Positions 10,694 through 19,392 are shown, counted from the first letter of the stretch. The stretch: 39,934 nt of DNA from Ww85 sp963745765 (GCA_963745765.1 CAVUYQ010000004.1:1-39934), one strand, 5' to 3'. Notes: generated by a model not told the origin, from the sequence alone. Numbers and translations: made by a program.

Positions 10694-11117
10694 TCAGGGC
10701 AGCACAAATCTGCCGGTCTGGAACTCTTAGGAGATAGAGTTTTTCAACGAGGGTGGTGATCAGTCGGCAGGTTAAGGACACCTGAAAAGAGGCATCTGAA
10801 CCAGGCATCCGCAACTGCACGACCTTTTCTTCACCAAGAAGGGTTTCTATAATTTTTTTCTCATCTTCCGAAGTGAACCTGCTGTCACCGATAATCATCT
10901 CGACAGCCATCCTTGTGCTGCTATCGGGAAAAATGACCAGCCCCAGAATAATCTCCCGATCCTCAAAATCAGGATCTGTCAGCGCACAAGCGATATCAGC
11001 CGCACCCAGTCCATAGGTCGTTTCGGCAAAAAACAGAATATCTTCCGATATCGTTAACCCGTGCGACATGACCACACGTAAGTGGTCCGCGATTCTTTCA
11101 CGTTTACGGGACATCAT
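10671..11117 (-). CDS. Unrecognised protein downstream of HAD hydrolase
   Basis: About 148 residues from the ATG that overlaps the HAD stop codon (ATGA arrangement); an alternative ATG is 3 nt further. The protein is helical and charged, without membrane segments or a known motif; phrases such as ISEDILFFAETTYGLGAADIACAL and SEDEKKIIETLLGEEKVVQLR suggest a compact helical bundle. The four-base overlap with the HAD gene implies translational coupling. The ORF stops at TGA directly after a run of five C, exactly where the next ORF could continue in the +1 frame. No function is assigned. Confidence 0.65.
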   Translation of the reverse strand: MMSRKRERIADHLRVVMSHGLTISEDILFFAETTYGLGAADIACALTDPDFEDREIILGLVIFPDSSTRMAVEMIIGDSRFTSEDEKKIIETLLGEEKVVQLRMPGSDASFQVSLTCRLITTLVEKLYLLRVPDRQICAALNEHLAAP

Positions 11118-11803
11118 CTCTTGTTCGCGGCTATCAGTGCCGCACCGGATGTGCTGTTCAGCATGTGCAGAGCTGCTTCCCTTAACTGCGTGCAATCCGG
11201 AAGTACCACGGTTCCTGCGGGAAATTCGACATCGCCCTGAATCCCGACAAACAGCAGGCCGGTCTCTTTGGCAGCATCATAATCAGTCAGGGCGTCGCCA
11301 ACAAATACACAACAATCGGGATTCAGTCGATAGCGGCCCAGCAGATCACGGACATGCTCAGGCTTTCTGGTTGGAGAGCCTCTCATTTCCTTGAAGTAAT
11401 GCGCCATCTGCCTTTGTTTGATAACCTGCTGCAGCTCTGACTCGGGTGTTCCCGAGATAACAAAGAGCGGAATGTTTAGATGCTCATTTTCCAGAAAATC
11501 CCTGGCACCGGGAATCCAGTCTGCTGCAACGACCTCATCGGCAACCAGTTCTGAATAACGAGCCCCCCAGGCAACAAGCTCCTCTTCAGAGAGAGGAGAG
11601 CCGATTATATGCTCATGGGCAAACCGTATCTTGTCTATACGGCTGATTCCACCATGTTCCCGATGATGCTTCAGGACCGCGCCAAGCACCTTTTCTCCAT
11701 ATGGCCGGAATAACCGTTCAAAGGCCGTTGTCTTGATACCCACAGAATCAAGTATGACACCGTCAAAGTCGAGAAAATAAGCAGCAATTTTTTTCGTTTT
11801 CAT
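11114..11803 (-). CDS. HAD-family hydrolase (phosphoglycolate/beta-phosphoglucomutase-like)
   Basis: 229-residue haloacid dehalogenase-superfamily phosphatase, subfamily with an alpha-helical cap. Motif I is FLDFDGVILDS (D12 nucleophile, D14 acid/base), motif II lies in FVISGTPESE (the S/T position), motif III lysine is in SPTRKPEHV, and motif IV is FVGDALTDYDAAKETG. The cap sequence between motifs I and II (about 20-90) is typical of Gph/Pgm-like enzymes. The substrate is not predictable. It is the second gene of a minus-strand operon and overlaps the following gene by 4 nt. Confidence 0.88.
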   Translation of the reverse strand: MKTKKIAAYFLDFDGVILDSVGIKTTAFERLFRPYGEKVLGAVLKHHREHGGISRIDKIRFAHEHIIGSPLSEEELVAWGARYSELVADEVVAADWIPGARDFLENEHLNIPLFVISGTPESELQQVIKQRQMAHYFKEMRGSPTRKPEHVRDLLGRYRLNPDCCVFVGDALTDYDAAKETGLLFVGIQGDVEFPAGTVVLPDCTQLREAALHMLNSTSGAALIAANKR

Positions 11804-11885
11804 TGATTTAAGGTACCTTCATTCTAAAAATCAAAACACATTACGTCTCCTTATCTGCAGATAATTCAAGGCACCTGAAAGAGTT

Positions 11886-12314
11886 TCATATGACCTGTCG
11901 GTGTCGAATATCTTTGGGCAGATGAGCAGTGAGAGAGGCCAGAACAAAGGCGGCAAGAACCGTCTGTGGAGCCGGCAGAATATGATGATAGGCTGCACCA
12001 AGCAGCAGTAGTTTGACAAAAGTTCCAAGGCCGGATATTTCGCGGTAGAGCTGACGATGCCGCAAGCTTTCCGTAAAAAAAAGCAGAAAACCGCTCAGCA
12101 CAGCCATTCCCAGGTAGAACTCCGGTGGACCGGCAATGCCCTCAATGATGAACGATGTCAGATAGACCGCGGCACCGACCTGATGAATAGCTCTGATTGC
12201 TACGGATATGAGCAAAACCCAATATGGACGGGCACCTATCCGACCGGTCTTCAAGGCGATCCCGTCAAGTTTCTTCTCATTTTCATCAGTGCGACCACTT
12301 TTCATATTTGCCAC
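11886..12314 (-). CDS. Small membrane protein of unknown function
   Basis: 142 residues with a charged cytosolic N-terminus (about 1-28) and four hydrophobic stretches: about 32-55, 66-82, 98-113 and 115-131. It ends in a basic tail (LPKDIRHRQVI). I do not recognise the family. First gene of the operon with the HAD hydrolase; 82 nt separate it from that gene. About 165 nt before its start lies a promoter-terminator unit that could be its attenuated leader. Confidence 0.7.
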   Translation of the reverse strand: MANMKSGRTDENEKKLDGIALKTGRIGARPYWVLLISVAIRAIHQVGAAVYLTSFIIEGIAGPPEFYLGMAVLSGFLLFFTESLRHRQLYREISGLGTFVKLLLLGAAYHHILPAPQTVLAAFVLASLTAHLPKDIRHRQVI

Positions 12315-12477
12315 CTATATAACACTCTTTTGCAGAACTTTGCCGTCAATAGCCTCACGCAGAATAAAACTATCATCATCGCACTGTCGATGACTATTTA
12401 CCCGGCCACCTTGAATAAGGTGTGGTCGTAAGAGAGCAGTAGATTAACAGCAGGGGCACGGCGTTCTGAAAAAAGAC

Positions 12478-12563
12478 AAAAAAAACCCGCTATCTGGAAG
12501 AGAGAGGGGGAGGGAACAGATAGCGGGGAACACAATATATAAAAAATATATAGAGCGTGTTTT
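12478..12563 (-). ncRNA. Candidate small RNA or attenuated leader (about 86 nt)
   Basis: A minus-strand promoter match (TTGACT, 17-nt spacer, TAGATT) at 12598-12570 predicts a start near 12563. About 36 nt later the transcript enters a perfect 11-bp stem (CCCGCTATCTG/CAGATAGCGGG) followed by eight T, a textbook terminator. The 20-nt loop is pyrimidine-only and C-rich (TTCCCTCCCCC...), able in principle to pair with GGAGG ribosome sites. No ORF fits inside. It could be a free-standing small RNA, or a terminated leader for the membrane protein/HAD operon that starts 165 nt downstream. Inferred from sequence only. Confidence 0.45.
12486..12527 (-). terminator. Rho-independent terminator with C-rich loop
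   Basis: Perfect 11-bp stem at 12486-12496 and 12517-12527, followed on the minus strand by T8 (12485-12478). No protein gene ends just upstream of it, which is why a non-coding transcript is suspected. Confidence 0.8.
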
Positions 12564-12569
12564 ACTGTA

Positions 12570-12598
12570 AATCTAATCACGGGGTATGGGTGAGTCAA
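12570..12598 (-). promoter_or_regulatory. Sigma-70 type promoter for the candidate small RNA
   Basis: On the minus strand TTGACT (5/6 to consensus) and TAGATT (4/6) are separated by exactly 17 nt. Matches this good are expected by chance at some rate, but this one is correctly placed before an isolated terminator. Confidence 0.45.
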
Positions 12599-12875
12599 GG
12601 AATCCTTCTTTGTGAAAGTTAAAATACATCGACCATTCCGAAACAGTCGTGATCAAATGAGAATTCCGAGAATAATCCTTCTCCCTTAATCGTGACAGAG
12701 AAAATGCTGCTGCCCTGGTTCATTTTTTGACTCTTTCTTGCATTTTTTCTCAAACAGGTTTATTAGGACATTATAATTTTAATATAATTACTATAAGGTA
12801 ATAGGGTTCGCAGGGGGCCTCACTGTTTCGAATTTATCTCTGATATTTTACTGATAAATACCAGAATGAACTACC

Positions 12876-12948
12876 CCGCCGCAAACAGCGGAGTATCAAG
12901 ATATAGCAAGTATTATTACAATAACGCCGCAAGCGGCGGAGTATTAGA
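12876..12948. repeat. Two imperfect direct repeats with internal dyad
   Basis: Units at 12876-12901 and 12924-12948 share the pattern CGCCGCAA..GCGG.GGAGTAT followed by C/T-A; the second has a GCCGC/GCGGC dyad that can form a small cruciform. From memory, similar GC-rich dyads are scattered in genomes of sulfate-reducing Desulfobacterota; function unknown. Confidence 0.5.
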
Positions 12949-13031
12949 CCCGGGCTACGCAATAAAATGTCTTTTCGTGAGTCACTTATGCCTGCGAAGT
13001 GCCTTCTTCGAGGGGAAAAACAGGGCAACCA

Positions 13032-13460
13032 ATGAAATCTTGTGATGTTATCGGTGGACGAATCAGAACGACATGCTCACGTTGCGAAAAAGTGACATAT
13101 ACCGATGTTACCGTCGAGGCCAGGGAGAAGATTGTTCGCTGTTCATGTGGAAAATCAGAGACTTACGAGATAAACAGCCGCAGATCTACTCGAGATTCCA
13201 CGGCCGGCAGTGCCGAAATTCTCTTTGCAGATAAATGTGAAAGCAAGATTCACCTTTTTGACGCCTCAGATACCGGTATCGGTTTTTACGTACCGGAAGA
13301 AACGGCGGCTCTGCTTCATCCAGGCCAGGAAATCACTTTCAAGAACAAATCGGGTGAAGGTGAGATTGCCATGCGAAAGATGCTGATCACCAGTGTTTCC
13401 GGCAACCGGGTCGGAGCAAAATACCCGGAAACAAACTCCGCTTTCAAATTCATTATGTAG
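13032..13460 (+). CDS. PilZ-domain protein with zinc-ribbon-like N-terminus
   Basis: 142 residues from the ATG at 13032, chosen because AGGG lies 7 nt upstream; an in-frame GTG at 12999 is a poorer start. The N-terminal segment has the pattern C-x2-C (CSRC) and, about 22 residues on, C-x-C (CSCG), like a small zinc ribbon. The rest reads as a PilZ domain: RRSTR gives the RxxxR loop and DASDTG gives the D/NxSxxG motif that bind cyclic di-GMP in this family. There are no membrane segments. It is a soluble candidate c-di-GMP receptor, transcribed alone. Partner proteins are not apparent nearby. Confidence 0.75.
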   Translation: MKSCDVIGGRIRTTCSRCEKVTYTDVTVEAREKIVRCSCGKSETYEINSRRSTRDSTAGSAEILFADKCESKIHLFDASDTGIGFYVPEETAALLHPGQEITFKNKSGEGEIAMRKMLITSVSGNRVGAKYPETNSAFKFIM

Positions 13461-13736
13461 AATGGTTGCCGGGCGTCGAGCTATTGACTGCCCTTCCGAG
13501 CCTTTTTTCGCAGCAAACAGCATTTGCCGGCCTCCTTCTTTCTGCCATTTTTGCCGGTACCGGTTGAAGACCTTTTACACAAACTGAAGGATACGATTCC
13601 AGTCTCGTTTCATATCCACAACCGTCCATGCCTGCGCACGAGCCCCATCAAGAGCCTTGTTCAGCTGCCCGACATGAAAGTCTCTGCAAGCCCCATTCTC
13701 TTTAAGTTTAACTGGCTCACAGGCTGTTCTCTTACT

Positions 13737-13886
13737 GTAGGCCACCTTGAATAATTGCCTTTTCGCCCGATCTCATCGTTATGCTCGAATTTATATCCTC
13801 AGAATATCAACTATATGCCTGCGGTAAAATTTATCGCATGCCTTGATTTTAAGCAAAAATCCTTATTTTGCATAAGGCTCCGCTGA
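13737..13886 (-). repeat. Miniature inverted-repeat element, copy 1
   Basis: About 150 nt closely resembling, in the same internal order, the copies at 35328-35476 and 35944-36094. Shared blocks on the plus strand of this copy include TCTCATCGTTATG, the core ATATCAACTATATGCCTGCGG and TGCCTTGATTTT. Terminal repeats are weaker here than in the other copies. It abuts an IS3-type fragment. Confidence 0.7.
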
Positions 13887-13890
13887 TTGA

Positions 13891-13983
13891 CTATTGCCTG
13901 CAAATATCAATAATCTTCTTGCCAGCAGCTGCTTCCTTTAATATCCTGACAAATGGCTCCTCCGTAAAATGTGATCTCTTCAT
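13891..13983 (-). pseudogene. IS3-family transposase OrfA, N-terminal fragment
   Basis: 30 codons from an ATG preceded by AAGGAG, reading MKRSHFTEEPFVRILKEAAA and then GKKIIDICRQ before TAG. This matches the start of the helix-turn-helix OrfA of IS3-group elements (usual form MKRSRFTEEQIVAILKEAEAG). The rest is missing; the coding stretch ends next to the inverted-repeat element, so insertion or deletion cut it off. Confidence 0.8.
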
Positions 13984-14146
13984 GGTCTACTCCTTTTTCA
14001 TGGTTGTAGACCTAAAGCACTAAGTGATCAATGGATTAGTTTTTCAGGGCGAGGTCACGTTGAGCTACTACCGGAAACAATAATGAGAGAGGGTGATTGA
14101 ACCCTTTTTATCAATAACTCCTGTGACGCTGAAAAAGCGTGTAACC

Positions 14147-15757
14147 ATGGCGATGAAACAGAGACAACTAAACATCCAGAAGCTGAAGACAGAGTTTTTG
14201 GATGTTCTGATCATTGGTGGCGGAATGAATGGTGCCGTCAGTGCTGCAGCATTGGCATCCCGCGGCGCCAAGGTCGGCCTTATTGATTCCCGTGATTTTG
14301 CCGGCTTTACCAGCCAGCAATCCTCCAATCTGATTTGGGGCGGCATTAAATACATGGAAAGCTATGAATTCCAACTGGTTAACAATTTATGTAAATCCAG
14401 GAATGAATTACTGAAAAGTTTCCCATCCACAGTAAGGGAAATCCGTTTTTTGAGCACGCTGTCAAAAAAATCCCGCATTCCTCCGTGGGTCATGCTGGCC
14501 GGTACCTGGCTCTATTGGCTGTTCGGCAGGGGGAAAACACGGACACCGCGTTTATTTTCCGCCAGTGAGATCAAGAACACCGAACCACTCATCAATGTGG
14601 AAAATAGTATTGGCGGCGTCGAATATTCCGATGCCTACCTGCATGACAATGATGCACGATTCGTCTTCAACTTTGTACGCAGCGCGATGGACAAGGGCGG
14701 CATCGCCGCAAACTATGTTGAATCGGTCAGTGGTTCGTACGACGAAAAGGGCCAATGGACCACAGTCGTCCGAGATGAGGTCGGTGGCGAACAGTTTGAG
14801 ATACATTCCAAGGTCGTAATCAATGCCGCAGGTGCCTTCGTTGACCGGCAAAATGATGTGACCGGGGTGGAGACCACCTATCGTCATGTATTCTCCAAAG
14901 GTATTCATCTTATCGTACCGCGCTTGTCCCGTAAAAACCGGGTGCTCGCTTTTTTCGCTGATGACGGGCGTCTGTTTTTCGCCATCCCCATGGCAAACCG
15001 CACCTGCATAGGCACTACCGATACCCCTGTTGAAAATCCGGAAACTGCAGTGACCCCGGAAGACCGTCATTTTGTGTTATCCAATATTAACGCCCGCCTC
15101 GACTTGAGCAGGCCCCTTGATGAAAGCCATATCATATCGGAGAGATGCGGTGTTCGCCCGCTGGTCTTGAAAAAGGGACAAAAATCCAAGGACGATTTCT
15201 TGCAGATGTCGAGAAAACATATCGTTGAGACATCTGCCGCCAAGAAGCATATCAGCATTTTCGGCGGTAAACTGACCGACTGCTTAAACGTTGGCGAGGA
15301 AATATGTAAGGACGTCATAAAGCTCGGTATTACGTTGGCTCCGGTCAAAGAAAAATGGTACGGTGAACCGGCAAATGAGGTGAAGACTGCCTATTTCAAA
15401 GAGGCGTATAAACTTGGCCTTGATCAGGTTGTTGCCCACGATACCGGTGAAGTCTTGAGCGATAGATTATGGCGCCGTTATGCACGCCATGCCATGCCGA
15501 TGCTTGACGCCATAGAAAAAAATCCCGAAATGGCTGAAACCTTGATTGAAAACACCGGTATTCGCCGCTGCGAGATAGAGCACATCGCGAAAAATGAAAT
15601 GGTGGTAACGCTTGAAGACTATTTAAAAAGACGATCAAAATTGGCATACCTCGTTGGTTATGAGGAACTCAAGCAGTCGAAAGGTGTTCATGAGGCATGC
15701 GAAAAACTGTTTGGCGAAGAGGCTCAGGTCAAATATAAAGAGTATTTCTCCAGGTAA
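14147..15757 (+). CDS. glpD: Glycerol-3-phosphate dehydrogenase (FAD, quinone-linked)
   Basis: Peripheral membrane flavoenzyme that oxidises sn-glycerol-3-phosphate to dihydroxyacetone phosphate and feeds electrons to quinones. 536 residues from the chosen start. The FAD Rossmann motif is VLIIGGGMNGAVSAAALASR (about 20-39), followed by SSNLIWGGIKYME, the family's FAD/substrate loop. The middle contains GIHLIVPRLSR and TCIGTTDTP, and the C-terminal domain has the GlpD-type helical bundle. The open frame continues upstream to a GTG at 14093, but that GTG abuts its only purine-rich stretch; 14147 or 14153 are likelier starts, neither with a strong ribosome site. Operon with glpK, 30 nt downstream. 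Confidence 0.92.
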   Translation: MAMKQRQLNIQKLKTEFLDVLIIGGGMNGAVSAAALASRGAKVGLIDSRDFAGFTSQQSSNLIWGGIKYMESYEFQLVNNLCKSRNELLKSFPSTVREIRFLSTLSKKSRIPPWVMLAGTWLYWLFGRGKTRTPRLFSASEIKNTEPLINVENSIGGVEYSDAYLHDNDARFVFNFVRSAMDKGGIAANYVESVSGSYDEKGQWTTVVRDEVGGEQFEIHSKVVINAAGAFVDRQNDVTGVETTYRHVFSKGIHLIVPRLSRKNRVLAFFADDGRLFFAIPMANRTCIGTTDTPVENPETAVTPEDRHFVLSNINARLDLSRPLDESHIISERCGVRPLVLKKGQKSKDDFLQMSRKHIVETSAAKKHISIFGGKLTDCLNVGEEICKDVIKLGITLAPVKEKWYGEPANEVKTAYFKEAYKLGLDQVVAHDTGEVLSDRLWRRYARHAMPMLDAIEKNPEMAETLIENTGIRRCEIEHIAKNEMVVTLEDYLKRRSKLAYLVGYEELKQSKGVHEACEKLFGEEAQVKYKEYFSR

Positions 15758-15787
15758 GCATCAGGTCTACTTCTTGAAGGTATCGCT

Positions 15788-17290
15788 ATGAACAGACACA
15801 TTCTCAGTATCGACCAGGGTACCACCTCGAGCAGGGCCGTTATTTTCAACGACAGCTTTGATATCGTTGCGCTCGCCCAACAGGAATTCGAACAATTCTT
15901 TCCCGACTCAGGCTGGGTTGAACATGACCCGGAGGAGATCTGGCAAACCACGCTTGCTACCTGCCTGCGGGCACTCAAAGAAGCCAGGCTGGCCCCCCGG
16001 GATGTCTCGGCCATCGGCATTACCAACCAGAGAGAGACCGCCATCATCTGGGATAGGGAAACAGGCGTACCGGTCTACCGTGCTATTGTCTGGCAGGATC
16101 GGAGGACATCCGATTACTGCAACCGGCTGAGAAATGCGGGACATTCTGAGTTGGTCACCAGAAAGACAGGCCTGCTCATCGACCCTTACTTCTCGGCCAC
16201 CAAGATCCACTGGATACTCGAGAATGTTAATGGCGCAAAACAGCAGGCCGCAAGCGGCCGACTCGCATTCGGAACAGTTGACAGCTTCCTGCTCTGGCGC
16301 CTGACAGGAGGACGGGTCCATGCAACCGATGCCACCAATGCGGCACGAACCATGATCTTCAATATCCATAAAAACTGCTGGGACCAGGAGTTGCTTGATC
16401 TTTTCGAGATACCGGCCTCCCTACTGCCTGAGGTACACGATTGTTCATCAGAATTCGGTTTGACAGAGAGTGCACTGCTGGGTGCGCCGATACCGGTCTG
16501 CGGAATCGCAGGTGATCAGCAGGCTGCACTGGTCGGCCAGGCCTGCTTTGAACCCGGGATGCTTAAATCCACCTATGGTACCGGCTGTTTTGCGGTAATG
16601 AATACCGGTCCCGAAGCGGTCTCTTCGACAAGTAAGCTCCTGACCACAATCGGTTACCGGTTGAATGGAGTAACGACATACGCCCTGGAAGGATCTATTT
16701 TTGTTGCCGGGGCAGCCGTTCAATGGATGCGTGATGCCATGGGCCTTATAGGAACAGCCTCCGAGAGTGGCGGCCTGGCGCGACAGGCGGACCCGAACCA
16801 GGACGTCTACCTGGTTCCTGCCTTCACCGGACTTGGAGCCCCGCACTGGGATGCTGATGCGCGTGGAGCGATATTCGGCATCACGCGCAGTACCGGACCG
16901 GCGGAGTTGTCACGGGCAGCTCTTGAATCGGTCTGCTACCAGACGCGTGATCTGCTGGCGGCGATGCACAAGGACTGGCAACAGGAAAATCCTCCGGTCC
17001 TCAGGGTCGACGGCGGCATGGTTGCTTCCAATTTCACCATGCAATCGCTTGCCGACATCCTCAACGCCCCGGTCGATCGACCGGTAATTCTTGAAACCAC
17101 AGCCGTTGGTGCAGCCTATCTTGCCGGTTTGCAAAAGGGTATCTACCCCGAACCGAAAGCATTTGCTCAAACATGGAAATGTGACCGCCGATTTTCACCC
17201 GAGATGAATGAAGAAATCCGGGAAAGAAAGTATCGTGGCTGGAAAGATGCACTGCGCCGGACATTAAGCGCGCCCCGAAATTGTCCGTGA
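15788..17290 (+). CDS. glpK: Glycerol kinase
   Basis: Phosphorylates glycerol with ATP in the cytosol, supplying the substrate of the upstream GlpD. 500 aa, the usual FGGY length. The ATP phosphate loop DQGTTSSR is at about 9-16. The glycerol site includes NQRETAIIWDRETG and VWQDRR (about 79-107). The second lobe has YGTGCFAVMNTG and the C-terminal GGMVASNFTMQSLADIL, a FGGY signature. GAAGG precedes the ATG by 7 nt. No glycerol facilitator or GlpR-like repressor is visible next to it. Confidence 0.96.
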   Translation: MNRHILSIDQGTTSSRAVIFNDSFDIVALAQQEFEQFFPDSGWVEHDPEEIWQTTLATCLRALKEARLAPRDVSAIGITNQRETAIIWDRETGVPVYRAIVWQDRRTSDYCNRLRNAGHSELVTRKTGLLIDPYFSATKIHWILENVNGAKQQAASGRLAFGTVDSFLLWRLTGGRVHATDATNAARTMIFNIHKNCWDQELLDLFEIPASLLPEVHDCSSEFGLTESALLGAPIPVCGIAGDQQAALVGQACFEPGMLKSTYGTGCFAVMNTGPEAVSSTSKLLTTIGYRLNGVTTYALEGSIFVAGAAVQWMRDAMGLIGTASESGGLARQADPNQDVYLVPAFTGLGAPHWDADARGAIFGITRSTGPAELSRAALESVCYQTRDLLAAMHKDWQQENPPVLRVDGGMVASNFTMQSLADILNAPVDRPVILETTAVGAAYLAGLQKGIYPEPKAFAQTWKCDRRFSPEMNEEIRERKYRGWKDALRRTLSAPRNCP

Positions 17291-17331
17291 CGCAGAGCTA
17301 TAGTTGATGCCTGTATACTGTCCTGAGATCC

Positions 17332-18240
17332 CTACCCGAGGCCGACAAGTACTACCCCGGCAAAGAGCAAAACCACCGCCGTAATCTTCGGGCCGCAGGT
17401 TCGCTCTTTTAATAAAAGGATCCCGAAAATGAGACCAATTGGAATGCTGAGTTGCCGAAAGGCAACCACATAGCTGATATTGGTTACATATCCCATACTG
17501 ACCAGAACCAGGCCATAGGTCAGGAAGATTCCTGCTCCTTTTATTATTGATGCTGCGGGATGGGCCAACTGCCGTAAGAAAAGTTGCCGTTCCTTCGCGC
17601 TGGGGAGAACCAGCATCGCCTGCCAGAGCACCGTAGTAAAACCCTGCAGGCAAATATAGTATAAGGCTATTATAAAATTATCATTCAGGGCCACTGAACG
17701 GCCGCTCCTGATGAGAGCCAGGGTAAAATCATCAACCATGGAATAGCCGGCTGTGCCAATGGCAGCAACCAGGGCGGCAATAACGCCAACGCTTTTGTAT
17801 CTTTGCAGTGAAAAATCCCTAAAAGACTGCAGGGGAATCAGAAATCCCCCCGCCACGATAAGGGACATGCCGAAAAGAGCCGGCGTTCCTATTGTTCCTC
17901 CCTGACCGAAAGTAAAGACCACCACGGTAACCATGAGTGTCGGCAGGGATCGGGCCAGAGGATAGGCAACTGAAAGCTCTCCTTTTTTATAAGCAAAGGC
18001 CAGACCTGCGAAATAGAGTGCCTGAAAAAAACCGGTAAGGAGAAGCAGAGGCCAGAACTGCTGCATTATTTGCAGAACCTGGTATCTCCCTGAAATCAGG
18101 AGTGGAACCAAAAGAATGGTCCCAAACAGGTTTGCCAAAAGAAATGAGGCTGTAGACGGATAATCTTTCTTACTGAAAAGATTCCACCCGGCATGGGTTA
18201 GAGCTGAGATGACAAGAAGGACTGCAGCTGTCAGAGTCAT
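17332..18240 (-). CDS. EamA/DMT-superfamily permease
   Basis: 302-residue membrane protein with about ten hydrophobic helices arranged as two EamA repeats, the layout of drug/metabolite exporters. Recognisable features are the N-terminal LTHAGWNLFSKK, the ALYFAGLAFAYKKGELSVAYPLARS block closing the first repeat, and VAFRQLSIPIGLIFGILLLKER with a GxxLV end in the second. Substrate unknown; many relatives export amino acids or other metabolites. It is convergent with glpK, with 41 nt between the stop codons and no evident terminator. Confidence 0.88.
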   Translation of the reverse strand: MTLTAAVLLVISALTHAGWNLFSKKDYPSTASFLLANLFGTILLVPLLISGRYQVLQIMQQFWPLLLLTGFFQALYFAGLAFAYKKGELSVAYPLARSLPTLMVTVVVFTFGQGGTIGTPALFGMSLIVAGGFLIPLQSFRDFSLQRYKSVGVIAALVAAIGTAGYSMVDDFTLALIRSGRSVALNDNFIIALYYICLQGFTTVLWQAMLVLPSAKERQLFLRQLAHPAASIIKGAGIFLTYGLVLVSMGYVTNISYVVAFRQLSIPIGLIFGILLLKERTCGPKITAVVLLFAGVVLVGLG

Positions 18241-18471
18241 TCAAAGGCCGTATGTATCATCAAATCGCCTGTACCTATCCCGGACCGGAGTTAGTTCCCG
18301 GCTTGCCGAAAACGGGAAAGGGTTTGAAATGCGGTTCAACATCGAGGATGCTCAATAACGTACAACAAAGGGGGCAAGCAGCAATCCCCACCACCAATAC
18401 AGCATCTCTGCGCTAAAGAAAAGTTGTCTTTTGACTTGTTAGAGAAAAGAGAGCCAAAAGTTCTCCGTGGT

Positions 18472-19392
18472 TTATACTCCGTGGGTGGGCTCCTTCGAGA
18501 TTTGCAGCTCGGTCTGTTCAACATGGTGGATTAACCGTTTCAACAAAAGATCAACAGATGATTTTGAATGCCAGGGAAGGAAGTGATCCTTGCCTTTCAG
18601 TATCAGCGTATCGAGGGAGGCATTCTTTAGCATTTGTTGCAAGTAATAAACGTTGGCGATGGGTACCAGCGGGTCCCTGTCCCCGTGTACAATACTGACA
18701 GGAATTGAGATCTGCTTAAGCCTTTCGGCTTGGGCTATTAGTCCACTCTTTAAACCTAAGAGCTCTTGATTGGCGTTATTTATAGGTCTTGACAGCAGCG
18801 AGGCAATTGGTTTAAGCGTGCCAAGAGACTGAATCCAACTGGCCTCCTCCAGATCAGGGTCGGCAGCACCCGCCAGGAGCAGCAGACCACCGACCATTTC
18901 AGCATGGTCCAAGACAATCTGCAGAGCTACAGCTGCCCCCGATGAATGCCCTACCAATATAGCTTTCCGGCCTTTGACCTCCTCCAGCAAAGGTGCAATT
19001 GCCTGGGCCTGACGTGTAAGCGAAACAACGGCATGTCCGGGTTTACTGAGACCATAACCCAGACGATCTACCGCGATATGCCTATGTCCGGGAGGTACGG
19101 TGAGCAGATAATCTGCCCACCCTCTCGCATTACCAGGCGTTCCATGCACAAAGATGACCCGTCGACCGTCAGGCGTACCTCTTTGCAAAAAACTTACGAC
19201 ATCTGTTGACGACGATGGGACCCTGACGAATTGACGCTCGAGACCGGCAATTCGTCCTTGACTGGCAACTGTTTTTAAAGGAGCATTGTGCCCCCACAAA
19301 CTGGAAAAGAACACTTTGAAGGCATGCATCGGCGGTAGTAAACGCATGCGGGGGAGCGAACTTTTATCATGCTTCACTATCATCACACCCAA
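18472..19392 (-). CDS. Alpha/beta hydrolase
   Basis: 306-residue alpha/beta-hydrolase fold protein. The oxyanion-hole loop is FVHGTPGN (about 82-88), the nucleophile elbow GHSSGA (S150), the acid in VHGDRDPLVP (D238 or D240) and the catalytic histidine in KGKDHFLPW (H270). The N-terminal hydrophobic stretch around MHAFKVFFSSLWG could be a membrane anchor, but no clear signal cleavage site is seen. A second in-frame ATG lies three codons in. Substrate unknown; haloalkane dehalogenase, lipase and esterase relatives are equally possible. 273 nt upstream, on the other strand, starts xsc. Confidence 0.85.
   Translation of the reverse strand: MGVMIVKHDKSSLPRMRLLPPMHAFKVFFSSLWGHNAPLKTVASQGRIAGLERQFVRVPSSSTDVVSFLQRGTPDGRRVIFVHGTPGNARGWADYLLTVPPGHRHIAVDRLGYGLSKPGHAVVSLTRQAQAIAPLLEEVKGRKAILVGHSSGAAVALQIVLDHAEMVGGLLLLAGAADPDLEEASWIQSLGTLKPIASLLSRPINNANQELLGLKSGLIAQAERLKQISIPVSIVHGDRDPLVPIANVYYLQQMLKNASLDTLILKGKDHFLPWHSKSSVDLLLKRLIHHVEQTELQISKEPTHGV

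Larger units (their letters stand above)
12315..13031. other. 717-nt region without a confident gene
   Basis: No convincing ORF on either strand. It holds a minus-strand promoter and terminator (listed separately), an AT-rich stretch at about 12720-12860, and a pair of GCCGC-rich imperfect direct repeats at 12876-12901 and 12924-12948. Confidence 0.55.
13461..14146. other. Mobile-element debris between PilZ gene and glpD
   Basis: No intact gene. From left to right: a minus-strand open stretch of about 53 codons with no start (about 13587-13756, ending at TTT-GTG-TAA; contains FHVGQLNKALDGARAQAW, not recognised), a ~150-bp copy of a dispersed inverted-repeat element (13737-13886), and an IS3-type transposase fragment (13891-13983). 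The remaining ~160 nt carry the leader of glpD. Confidence 0.6.

Noticed and set aside
11831..12028. 65-codon minus-strand ORF overlapping the small membrane protein
   Set aside because: Lies within the membrane protein region in another frame and has no start context.
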